Shown one piece after another: positions 1 through 5,369 of a stretch of 5,496 nucleotides of DNA. A program made the position numbers and the translations under genes. Position 1 is the first letter of the stretch. Each line of letters begins with the position of its first letter. Origin of the DNA: Pelotomaculum sp. (lineage in GTDB: Bacteria > Bacillota > Desulfotomaculia > Desulfotomaculales > Pelotomaculaceae); assembly GCA_003489345.1 (NCBI GenBank), contig DNIT01000174.1, forward strand, positions 42,148-47,643. Reading direction: 5' to 3'. Under the pieces are notes generated by a model, which was not told where the DNA came from, made no database searches, and saw only the letters and a list, made by a program, of their open reading frames with translations.

Positions 1-632
1 TCATGTTCTTTCATCGCGGTTATTTTCTTAAAAAGCGGGTTTTCCAGCCCTGCTTTTAAGATCACGGCCAGATCATGCGCGCTGGTATAGTGGTCATCCG
101 CGGTAAGGCCGTGGCAGTTGACGAAATGGGTATTTTCCAGCCCGAGGGACTTGGCCTTATCGTTCATGGCCTCTACGAAAGCTTCTTCGCTCCCTGCAAT
201 ATGTTCAGCTACGGCCACGCTGGCATCGTTAGCCGACTGCAGGCCTACTGCCGTGAGCATGTCCCACAGGCTCATTTCCTCACCCGGTTCGAGATAAACC
301 TGCGACCCGCCCATCTCCCAGGCGTTTTCACTGGCCACCACCTGGTCGGTCAACTTGAACTCACCCTCTTCCACTGCTTCCGTCGCCAGCAACAGGGTCA
401 TTAACTTTGTGACGCTGGCCATGGGCAGCCGCTTGTCCGGCTCCTTTTCATAGATAATTTTATTGGAAAAAGGCTCAAGCAGCACGGCCGCTTCGGCTGT
501 TGTTTCCAAAGCGCTTTTAGCGGGCTCATTGGCTTTTGCCGCCATTTCAGCGGCAAAAGCCAACTGACAACCGGTAAACATGGCAAGAAGCAATGCAGAT
601 AGCAGGATTAACTTGGTTTTTTGCCAGGACAA
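1..632 (-). CDS. dacF: D-alanyl-D-alanine carboxypeptidase, DacF type (partial, C-terminal part beyond the left edge)
   Basis: This is a serine-type penicillin-binding protein (peptidase S11) that trims the terminal D-Ala from peptidoglycan stem peptides outside the membrane; DacF acts in forespore-side cortex synthesis. The visible 210 residues begin with a signal peptide: K5 and K7, a hydrophobic core at about 8-20, and a likely cut after AFA at 25-27. A linker rich in Ala and Glu follows. The catalytic SxxK is SVTK at 73-76, and the second motif SAN is at 133-135 in LQSAND. GGSQVYLEPGEEMS (108-121) is typical of the family. The third motif, KTG, lies outside the window. No ATG opens the frame before the signal peptide, so I chose TTG at 632, eight bases after a GGGGGG run; stops lie upstream. 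Cys22 in FTGC faintly resembles a lipobox, but the signal peptidase I site fits better. The position next to deoB/pdp and the promoter type favour dacF over dacA or dacB. Confidence 0.9.
   Translation of the reverse strand, partial: MSWQKTKLILLSALLLAMFTGCQLAFAAEMAAKANEPAKSALETTAEAAVLLEPFSNKIIYEKEPDKRLPMASVTKLMTLLLATEAVEEGEFKLTDQVVASENAWEMGGSQVYLEPGEEMSLWDMLTAVGLQSANDASVAVAEHIAGSEEAFVEAMNDKAKSLGLENTHFVNCHGLTADDHYTSAHDLAVILKAGLENPLFKKITAMKEH
529..563 (-). repeat. 14-bp perfect inverted repeat inside the start of dacF
   Basis: TTGGCTTTTGCCGC at 529-542 is the exact reverse complement of 550-563, with a 7-base loop. In the dacF mRNA it would form a strong hairpin over codons 24-35, exactly across the predicted signal peptidase cleavage junction (LAFA-AEMAAKAN). 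No T-run follows, so it does not look like a terminator. Its function is unknown. Confidence 0.8.
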
Positions 633-640
633 AAAGTATA

Positions 641-646
641 CCCCCC
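641..646 (-). promoter_or_regulatory. G-run ribosome binding site that sets the dacF TTG start
   Basis: GGGGGG on the minus strand lies 8 bases before the TTG at 632. It can pair with the CCUCC of 16S rRNA if one G-U pair is allowed. No ATG or GTG in frame lies between the upstream stops and the hydrophobic signal core, so this site decides the start. Confidence 0.65.
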
Positions 647-659
647 ATCGATATTTCAG

Positions 660-680
660 TTTTCCAAATCTTTTCCAAAT
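660..680 (-). repeat. Two direct copies of a 10-bp motif with 11-bp period in the dacF leader
   Basis: On the minus strand ATTTGGAAAA occurs twice, separated by a single G. The period is 11 bp, about one helical turn. The pair lies 28-48 bp upstream of the dacF start and downstream of the predicted promoter. It could be a binding site for a regulator placed on one DNA face, or an RNA element. No factor is recognised. Confidence 0.75.
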
Positions 681-726
681 AGTCCTATGGAAACGCTATC
701 ATTTCCCCTTTGTACGGGGTTGTTTG

Positions 727-755
727 TATTATGTTTCCTTGTTTTAAAGTTATGC
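727..755 (-). promoter_or_regulatory. Putative forespore sigma-G/sigma-F-type promoter of dacF
   Basis: On the minus strand GCATA (755-751) is followed after 17 bp by CATAATA (733-727). These fit the Bacillus sigma-G pattern of GHATR, about 18 bp, then CATNHTA; sigma-F sites are similar. Transcription would start near 720, giving a leader of about 90 bases. Bacillus dacF is a forespore sigma-F/sigma-G gene, so the match agrees with the gene assignment. The assignment rests on motif reading only. Confidence 0.55.
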
Positions 756-774
756 GTGGCAACCCATCGACAGA

Positions 775-802
775 CAAAAAAACACCCCGCGCATATGCGA
801 GG
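775..802 (-). terminator. Probable rho-independent terminator after pdp
   Basis: On the minus strand, 24 bases after the pdp stop, CCTCGC pairs with GCGCGG around an ATAT loop (five pairs and one mismatch). The centre is the perfect palindrome CGCATATGCG. The run GGTGTTTTTTT follows, with seven T at 782-776. The stem is short, so termination may be partial. It sits just before the putative dacF promoter and would separate the nucleoside genes from dacF. Confidence 0.5.
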
Positions 803-826
803 CGACTCGTGCTGTAACAGGCCATT

Positions 827-2128
827 TTATTGCACCACATCATATACAAGATGAATCGGGCCCGGCTCACTATCACTGAATGAATATGCGTTCATTACCA
901 TCGCTTCGGCTTCTTCATGGTTATCAAGGTTAGAGTGCAATATACAGATCGTATTGCCGGCGTTGACATGCTCACCTGTTTTTTTAACCATGGTCAATCC
1001 GGCAGCGTAATCAATGCGGTCATCCTTTTTCTTCCGGCCCGCTCCAAGGAGCATCGCCGCAACTCCTATGGCCTCAGCGTTGACAGCCGCCACATAACCG
1101 GCTTTTAAAGCTTTCACTTCGATATGCTTCTTCGCCTGGGGAAGACGATCCGGATTATCCACAAACCCGGGATTACCCCCTTGGATTGCAACAAACTGTT
1201 TGAATTTTTCAATAGCCTTACCAGACGCAATAAACTGTTCCAGCTCAATATAAGCATGCTTGAAATCAGGATAAGCGCCCCCCAACACTGTCATGTGAGC
1301 CGCTATGGTGAGCGCTACGGTCGTTAAATCCTTTGCACCTTTACCCGCCAGCACTTCTATCGCTTCCTTAACTTCGTTGGCGTTACCAACCTCATTGCCT
1401 AAAGGCTGGCTCATATCCGTAATAACGGCTATTGTTTTTCTGTTAAGCGATTTGCCTATTTCAACCATAGTCATGGCGAGTTCCTTGGCTTTATCGATTG
1501 ACTTCATAAAAGCTCCGGACCCGACCTTAACGTCCAGGACAATGGCGTCCGCACCGGATGCTATCTTCTTACTCATTACCGAACTTGCGATTAAAGGAAT
1601 ACTGTCCACTGTCGCGGTAACGTCCCGCAAGGCATATATCTTCTTGTCGGCGGGAGTCAAGTGGGCGCTTTGACCGGCAATAGCCATTTTGTAGGCATTC
1701 ACATTCGAAATAAATTTGTCGCCCGGCAGGCTGGTATTAAAGCCGGCAATTGCCTCCAGCTTGTCAATAGTACCTCCTGTGTGGCCCAAACCCCTGCCGG
1801 ACATTTTTGCAACCGGTATCCCAGCGACTGCGACCAGTGGGATAATGATCAGGCTGACCTTGTCTCCAACGCCGCCGGTCGAATGTTTGTCAACTTTTAT
1901 TCCATTGATTGCCGTCAAATCAAGCTTATCTCCCGAATCAACATAAGCAAGGGTCAGGTTTGCGATTTCTTCTTTATCCATACCCTTGAAGTATATCGCC
2001 ATGAGTAAGGCCGACATCTGATAATCAGGCACTTCTCCGGAAGTGTAGCCGGCAATGATGAAGTGAATTTCATCCTTGGTTAATTTTCCACCCAGCTTCT
2101 TTCTTTGGATCAGGTCAACCATCCTCAT
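827..2128 (-). CDS. pdp: Pyrimidine-nucleoside phosphorylase
   Basis: This cytoplasmic enzyme splits uridine, thymidine and deoxyuridine with phosphate into the base and (deoxy)ribose-1-phosphate. The 433 residues match the usual family length. Visible family marks are the phosphate-binding KHSTGGVGDK at 81-90 with H82, the thymidine phosphorylase signature SGRGLGHTGGTIDKLE at 110-125, and the base-binding residues R168, S183 and K187 in LRDVTATV and SSVMSKK. These numbers agree with the Bacillus enzyme. Lys108, just before the signature, is as I recall typical of broad pyrimidine phosphorylases, where E. coli DeoA has Met; I therefore prefer pdp to deoA. The start MRMVDLI is conserved, and GGGGG lies 7 bases before the ATG. 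A C-terminal alpha/beta domain runs from about 340. The gene follows deoB after 51 bp with no terminator, and DeoB would take its sugar product onward. No lesion is visible. Confidence 0.95.
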   Translation of the reverse strand: MRMVDLIQRKKLGGKLTKDEIHFIIAGYTSGEVPDYQMSALLMAIYFKGMDKEEIANLTLAYVDSGDKLDLTAINGIKVDKHSTGGVGDKVSLIIIPLVAVAGIPVAKMSGRGLGHTGGTIDKLEAIAGFNTSLPGDKFISNVNAYKMAIAGQSAHLTPADKKIYALRDVTATVDSIPLIASSVMSKKIASGADAIVLDVKVGSGAFMKSIDKAKELAMTMVEIGKSLNRKTIAVITDMSQPLGNEVGNANEVKEAIEVLAGKGAKDLTTVALTIAAHMTVLGGAYPDFKHAYIELEQFIASGKAIEKFKQFVAIQGGNPGFVDNPDRLPQAKKHIEVKALKAGYVAAVNAEAIGVAAMLLGAGRKKKDDRIDYAAGLTMVKKTGEHVNAGNTICILHSNLDNHEEAEAMVMNAYSFSDSEPGPIHLVYDVVQ

Positions 2129-2179
2129 CGCATTACCCCCATCTTGCTGCTATCCTTTGACGGCCGTTTTTCAACGCGC

Positions 2180-3358
2180 TTATTTGCTTGACGTTTTCCG
2201 GACCAGCGGCCAAAAGCTTGTGCCTGCAGAATATTTCAGGCCAAAGCTGTCGGCTATGGTGGCTGCCACGTCCGCGAAGGTTTCCCTTACTCCCAGATCT
2301 ATCCCGCCCCGCAGCGTTTTGCCGTAAACAAGGAGGGGTACGTACTCCCGGGAATGGTCCGTGGACGAGGTGGTGGGGTCACAACCGTGGTCCGCCGTAA
2401 TAATCAGCACGTCCTCTTCCCGCAGCAGTTTTATTAGTCCCGGTAAACGCAGGTCCAGTTCTTCCAGAGCCTCAGCGTAGCCCCGCGGGTTATTGCGATG
2501 GCCGTAAAGCATATCAAAATCAACCAGATTGGCAAAAATCAGCCCGCCGGTAACCGAGTCGAGCATATTGATGATCTGCTCCATGCCATCCGCATTTCCT
2601 TTGGTCGAAATGGAATCAGTAATCCCCTCTCCATCGAAAATGTCACGGATTTTACCGATAGCAATGACGGGGATGCCGTTATCTTGAAGCAGGTTCAGCA
2701 CTGTTCGGCCCGGTGGTTTTAACGAAAAGTCATGCCGGTTCATCGTCCTTTTAAAATTCCCCGGTCCACCGGTGAAAGGCCTGGCGATCACCCTGCCCAC
2801 GGCATGCTCCCCGGTCAGCAGCTCCCGCGCAATACGGCAAATCCGGTACAATTCTTCCAGCGGTATGATCTCCTCGTGTGCGGCGATCTGGAATACGCTG
2901 TCGGCTGAGGTATAGACGATGGGTAAACCTGTCGCCATGTGCTGTTCACCAAGCTCTTCGATGATCGCTGTACCGGAGGCAACCTTGTTGCCAAGGACTT
3001 TACGTCCTATGCGTTCCTCGTAAGCCCTAATCAGCGCAGGGGGAAACCCGTCGGGGTAAACAGGAAAGGGCCGCTCCAGGATTAAACCGGACAGTTCCCA
3101 GTGGCCTGTCGTGGTATCTTTGCCCGGTGACAACTCGGCCATCCGGCCGAAAGAGGCTGCCGGTTTTTCCGCCGGAGGAACGCCGGCTATAGGAATAATG
3201 TTGCCCAGTCCCAGGCCGGCCAGATTGGGCAGGCGCAATCCTCCCACAGACCTGGCGATATTGCATAACGTGTTGCTGCCGGCATCTCCATATTTGCAAG
3301 CATCCGGCAGTTCCCCTACCCCAACGCTGTCCAATACAACCAAGGCGACTCTTTTCAA
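2180..3358 (-). CDS. deoB: Phosphopentomutase
   Basis: This cytoplasmic, Mn-dependent alkaline-phosphatase-superfamily enzyme converts (deoxy)ribose-1-phosphate to the 5-phosphate, linking nucleoside phosphorolysis to the pentose phosphate route or DeoC. The length of 392 residues is typical. Metal ligands can be placed against the Bacillus cereus enzyme: D10 in VLDSVGVGE, D282 and H287 in DFDMLYGH, D323 and H324 in TADHG, and H335 in TDHSREY. The phosphorylated Thr is most likely T82 in GKDTTTGHWE (79-88), and D153 in SADSVFQ is the expected cap-domain residue. The start is TTG: the frame runs back to the xerD stop without any ATG or GTG, and the conserved N-terminus MKRVALVVLDS begins here. 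AAAGGGGG lies 11 bases upstream. The gap to xerD is 33 bp, so the two are probably co-transcribed. Its usual neighbour punA is missing downstream. Confidence 0.96.
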   Translation of the reverse strand: MKRVALVVLDSVGVGELPDACKYGDAGSNTLCNIARSVGGLRLPNLAGLGLGNIIPIAGVPPAEKPAASFGRMAELSPGKDTTTGHWELSGLILERPFPVYPDGFPPALIRAYEERIGRKVLGNKVASGTAIIEELGEQHMATGLPIVYTSADSVFQIAAHEEIIPLEELYRICRIARELLTGEHAVGRVIARPFTGGPGNFKRTMNRHDFSLKPPGRTVLNLLQDNGIPVIAIGKIRDIFDGEGITDSISTKGNADGMEQIINMLDSVTGGLIFANLVDFDMLYGHRNNPRGYAEALEELDLRLPGLIKLLREEDVLIITADHGCDPTTSSTDHSREYVPLLVYGKTLRGGIDLGVRETFADVAATIADSFGLKYSAGTSFWPLVRKTSSK

Positions 3359-3369
3359 TTCGGCGACAA

Positions 3370-3374
3370 CCCCC
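3370..3374 (-). promoter_or_regulatory. Ribosome binding site that sets the deoB TTG start
   Basis: AAAGGGGG ends 11 bases before the TTG at 3358. The only other near start-like triplet on this strand, the TTG overlapping the G-run, is in another frame and meets TGA after three codons. The site therefore supports the TTG as the real start. Confidence 0.6.
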
Positions 3375-3391
3375 TTTAATGTGTATGATGT

Positions 3392-4279
3392 TCACGCCCT
3401 GGGATGACTGCGGTTGTAAATTTCCCTGACCCTTTTTTTGGTGAGATGCGTATAAATCTGCGTGGTGCTGATATCGGTATGCCCCAGCATTTCCTGGACC
3501 GAACGGATATCGGCGCCATTTTCCAACAAGTGTGTGGCAAAGGAATGCCTCAGCGTGTGCGGGGTTATAACCGTATTAATTTTGGCCTTGAGGGCGTACT
3601 TTTTAATAATTTTCCAAAATCCCTGTCTGGTCAACCTCTGACCACGGTGGTTGACAAAAAGCGCGGAGACCTTTCCCGATTTCTCTAGTTTGCGCCTGCC
3701 GCGCCCCAGATATTCCCTGACAAAGCGTGCTGCAACATCACCCAGCGGGATCACCCGCTCTTTGGACCCCTTTCCGAAACAACGGATAAAGCCGTTTTCA
3801 AGGTTGAGGTTGGTGAGGTCGAGGGAAACCAGTTCAGATACCCGCAGCCCGGTGGCATAAAGGAGTTCCAGCATGGCTTTGTCCCGCAAACCCGCAGGCT
3901 CCCCGATATGAGGCTGACTCAGTAAGAGGTCCACTTCTTCCATGCTCAAGACCCTGGGCAGCCGCTGGGGCGGCTTTGGTGATTCCAGCTCCTGAGAGGG
4001 ATCTTTGCCGACCACCCCTTCATTAAATGCAAAACGGTAATAGGATTTAATAGCCGCCAAATGACGGGATATGGTAGCCGGCGAGCGCCCGTCCAATTGC
4101 AGTTGGAAGAGATACGACATAATCGCGTCTTTCCCGGCCTGCTCCATGGTAACCAAACCATACTTGCGGCAAAAGGCGATATAAGCTTTTAAATCGGTCC
4201 GGTAAGATACCAGCGTGTTTGCTGCAAGTCCCCGTTCAACTGATAGATGATAGATAAACGCTTCGAGAAATTTTTCCAT
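3392..4279 (-). CDS. xerD: Tyrosine recombinase XerD
   Basis: This is the site-specific recombinase that, with XerC/CodV, resolves chromosome dimers at dif near the terminus, at the division septum. The 295 residues match the usual XerD length. An N-terminal SAM-like core-binding domain spans about 1-88 (VERGLAANTLVSYRTDL, then SRHLAAIKSYYRF). The catalytic domain spans about 107-290. The active set is complete: R146 in ATGLRVSE, K170 in GKGSKER, H241 and R244 in TPHTLRHSFATHL, H267 in LGHTDIS, and the nucleophile Y276 in TTQIYTH. Spacings agree with E. coli XerD. The start is ATG, with GGGG 7 bases before it. The neighbours spoIIM and deoB are the expected ones for the chromosomal xerD of spore formers, which argues against a phage or integron integrase. 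A hairpin with a T-run lies directly before its ribosome binding site. Confidence 0.95.
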   Translation of the reverse strand: MEKFLEAFIYHLSVERGLAANTLVSYRTDLKAYIAFCRKYGLVTMEQAGKDAIMSYLFQLQLDGRSPATISRHLAAIKSYYRFAFNEGVVGKDPSQELESPKPPQRLPRVLSMEEVDLLLSQPHIGEPAGLRDKAMLELLYATGLRVSELVSLDLTNLNLENGFIRCFGKGSKERVIPLGDVAARFVREYLGRGRRKLEKSGKVSALFVNHRGQRLTRQGFWKIIKKYALKAKINTVITPHTLRHSFATHLLENGADIRSVQEMLGHTDISTTQIYTHLTKKRVREIYNRSHPRA

Positions 4280-4290
4280 TTAAGTACCCC

Positions 4291-4319
4291 AAAAAATAAA
4301 GTCTTTTGCAAGACTCTAT
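4291..4319 (-). terminator. GCAA-loop hairpin plus T-run between spoIIM and xerD (terminator or attenuator)
   Basis: On the minus strand ATAGAGTCTT pairs with AAGACTTTAT: ten pairs, one of them G-U, closed by a GCAA tetraloop. Five more T follow at 4295-4291. The stem is AT-rich, so strength is uncertain. The T-run is followed at once by GGGG, the xerD ribosome binding site. The element may therefore end spoIIM transcripts, attenuate xerD, or shape its leader. Confidence 0.6.
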
Positions 4320-4365
4320 TTCCACATCCAGCCATATAATCCTTTTATAAATTACGAGCAAACCG

Positions 4366-4995
4366 CTACAGCAGGTAGGCGGCGCAGAGCTTGACCAGGA
4401 GCGGCGTCAGGAATACTTCTACCAGGCCGGCCCCGGCCGAAAAAGCCAGAACAAGGCACATCAATCCGCTGTAAATAACAAAACTTGGCCATATTACTGT
4501 TTTTGAGTTATAAAAACGCTTGACCAGCAGCAGGGCAAAGCATAATGAAGCGACACCGCCCAGCAGCAGCGCCGGTACCAGGATCATATTCTGGGGCAGG
4601 ATCGCCGCGCAAGCCAGGGCCATGCCCTGGCTGCTTTTTGAGTTGCTTAAGAACGCAACACAATATCCCAGAACAAAGCCGCGGGTAAAGATAATTCCCA
4701 GCATAACCGGAATGCCGATAACGGTCAAACCCAGTAGGTATACCTCCAAAATGAGCACGAGATCGTTGTACATCACGTCCCTTAGAGCGCCGGACTGATC
4801 CACTTCCATCATCCCGGCCTGCTGCAGGAACTGGTCCAGGTAAGTTTTAAGTTCCTGAGCCTGTTCAAGCGGGATGCCTTTCACACTGATGGTACCAGTG
4901 ATGATTCCAAAAACAAATACCCCCACCACTATTAAATAGGCAGGCCAGCTGTAGCGTAGCGAGTTGCCCCAGAAGCCCCGCAGCGATTTAAGCAC
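4366..4995 (-). CDS. spoIIM: Stage II sporulation protein M
   Basis: SpoIIM is the polytopic membrane protein of the SpoIIDMP complex. In the mother cell it holds the peptidoglycan-degrading proteins SpoIID and SpoIIP at the septum and drives engulfment. The 209 residues are close to the usual length (DUF95/SpoIIM family). Hydrophobic segments lie at about 19-38, 78-103, 105-117 (weak), 124-158 (probably two helices around ILPQN at 132-136) and 170-197, with a final hydrophobic tail. Residues 40-77 form a polar outer loop. The ILPQN turn resembles the LPxN/LPHG turn of the family. The start is GTG with GGGGGGG 7 bases before it; no other start codon fits. The N-terminus MLKSLRGFWGNSLR, with basic residues, suits a short cytoplasmic tail. 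Its xerD neighbour matches Bacillus order, but fur is absent. A sigma-E-like promoter lies just upstream. Confidence 0.92.
   Translation of the reverse strand: MLKSLRGFWGNSLRYSWPAYLIVVGVFVFGIITGTISVKGIPLEQAQELKTYLDQFLQQAGMMEVDQSGALRDVMYNDLVLILEVYLLGLTVIGIPVMLGIIFTRGFVLGYCVAFLSNSKSSQGMALACAAILPQNMILVPALLLGGVASLCFALLLVKRFYNSKTVIWPSFVIYSGLMCLVLAFSAGAGLVEVFLTPLLVKLCAAYLL
4612..4639 (+). other. Terminator-like hairpin antisense within spoIIM
   Basis: AGCCAGGGC pairs perfectly with GCCCTGGCT around a CAT loop (4612-4632), followed on the plus strand by GC and five T (4635-4639). The shape is that of a rho-independent terminator for plus-strand RNA, but it lies in spoIIM codons for SSQGMALA and no plus-strand gene precedes it. 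It could stop antisense RNA or be a chance product of coding sequence. Confidence 0.4.
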
Positions 4996-5002
4996 CTTCC
5001 AG

Positions 5003-5009
5003 CCCCCCC
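5003..5009 (-). promoter_or_regulatory. Seven-G ribosome binding site that sets the spoIIM GTG start
   Basis: GGGGGGG on the minus strand lies 7 bases before the GTG at 4995. The frame continues upstream without another usable start codon near a ribosome binding site. A GGAAG immediately before the GTG is too close to serve. Confidence 0.6.
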
Positions 5010-5024
5010 GTCCTGTTCCTGATT

Positions 5025-5053
5025 ATTTTTATGGCCGGGACATTCCCTTTATG
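5025..5053 (-). promoter_or_regulatory. Putative sigma-E-type promoter of spoIIM
   Basis: On the minus strand TTCATAA (-35, core CATAA at 5053-5049) is followed after 15 bp by CATAAAAAT (5033-5025). The sigma-E pattern is an ATA-containing -35 and a -10 close to CATACAAT, so the -35 fits and the -10 differs at two positions. The start of transcription would be near 5018, just before the ribosome binding site. Mother-cell sigma-E control is known for Bacillus spoIIM. Confidence 0.45.
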
Positions 5054-5056
5054 AAT

Positions 5057-5082
5057 AGCCTGAGAGCAATTTTGCTCAGGCT
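5057..5082. repeat. Inverted repeat between the divergent promoters
   Basis: AGCCTGAG at 5057-5064 is the reverse complement of CTCAGGCT at 5075-5082. Pairing can continue inward through AGCAA/TTGCT if two bases bulge. Neither strand has a T-run after it, so a terminator is unlikely. It ends 3 bp upstream of the spoIIM -35 and lies 35 bp before the plus-strand -35, a position that suits an operator. Confidence 0.55.
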
Positions 5083-5117
5083 CCTTCTTGATACCCTGCC
5101 TGACAGAACGAAAAGCT

Positions 5118-5146
5118 CATAACTTCTTGCTGTCTTTCATATGTAT
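5118..5146 (+). promoter_or_regulatory. Putative sigma-E-type promoter of the mciZ-like gene
   Basis: TCATAAC (-35, CATAA at 5118-5122) is followed after 15 bp by CATATGTAT (5138-5146), which shares CATA and the final T with the sigma-E -10. The spacing equals that of the divergent spoIIM promoter. Transcription would begin near 5152, leaving a leader of about 26 bases with the ribosome binding site. Bacillus mciZ is, as I recall, a sigma-E gene. Confidence 0.45.
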
Positions 5147-5162
5147 TAAGGACAAGTTGGGA

Positions 5163-5168
5163 AGGGAG
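5163..5168 (+). promoter_or_regulatory. Ribosome binding site that sets the mciZ-like start
   Basis: AGGGAG lies 9 bases before the ATG at 5178. It favours this ATG over a TTG at 5088 that opens the same frame but lies upstream of the predicted promoter. Confidence 0.75.
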
Positions 5169-5177
5169 CAAAAATTC

Positions 5178-5369
5178 ATGGCAAGGCGCGCAGGTATAAA
5201 TAATGCTGACGAACATATTGGGTCTGAAGGGGCTTTTGGGGTACGGCTATACGTTCAAAAAGGAGGCGTCTTTATTTGCGGCAAGCCAAAAGAAATCCGG
5301 CGCCTGCTGAAGACCTATGCCAGCAGATACCGGACCGTTAAGGAGCTCATAACACATAATCTCAATTGA
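5178..5369 (+). CDS. mciZ: MciZ-like small protein, probable inhibitor of Z-ring formation
   Basis: The product has 63 residues. In Bacillus subtilis MciZ is a 40-residue mother-cell peptide that binds the C-terminal subdomain of FtsZ and blocks filament growth, preventing a second Z-ring during sporulation. Aligned without gaps to the MciZ sequence as I remember it, residues 22-61 share 13 identities: G30, V31, G35, K36, E39, I40, R41, L44, K45, Y47, V54, K55 and I58. The match covers the beta-strand (GGVFICGK) and the helix (KEIRRLLKTY). R41 falls on MciZ Arg20, known to matter for FtsZ binding. No transmembrane segment is seen. Odd point: about 21 extra N-terminal residues (MARRAGINNADEHIG and on) precede the match, with no internal start codon to remove them. 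The divergent spoIIM neighbour and sigma-E-like promoter fit a sporulation role. The call rests on short similarity from memory. Confidence 0.7.
   Translation: MARRAGINNADEHIGSEGAFGVRLYVQKGGVFICGKPKEIRRLLKTYASRYRTVKELITHNLN

Noticed and set aside
565..576. DacF as a lipoprotein through the FTGC sequence around Cys22
   Set aside because: Phe at -3 is a poor lipobox residue, and the hydrophobic stretch continues to a better signal peptidase I site at AFA-A (25-28).
579..581. Internal ATG as the dacF start
   Set aside because: It would remove the basic and hydrophobic parts of the signal peptide and has no ribosome binding site.
705..719. CCCC/GGGG hairpin at the start of the dacF leader as a riboswitch
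   Set aside because: Four pairs only, competing with another weak stem; no riboswitch core motif is visible.
3027..3395. Minus-strand frame of 122 residues overlapping the 5' part of deoB and the xerD/deoB gap
   Set aside because: It is an out-of-frame shadow of deoB, whose full set of catalytic residues lies in the other frame; its product resembles nothing known.
4333..4361. Sigma-A promoter for xerD (TTGCTC, 17 bp, TATATG on the minus strand)
   Set aside because: Only 3 of 6 and 4 of 6 bases match the consensus, and it lies upstream of the terminator-like hairpin. Spacing alone is weak support.
4425..4438. GGCCGG-CC-CCGGCC palindrome near the spoIIM 3' end
   Set aside because: It encodes the Gly/Ala-rich SAGAGL stretch of SpoIIM, is short and has no T-run in a useful place.
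5088..5177. Longer version of the mciZ-like protein starting at TTG 5088 (93 residues)
   Set aside because: The TTG has no good ribosome binding site and lies upstream of the predicted promoter. The ATG at 5178 has AGGGAG at ideal spacing.
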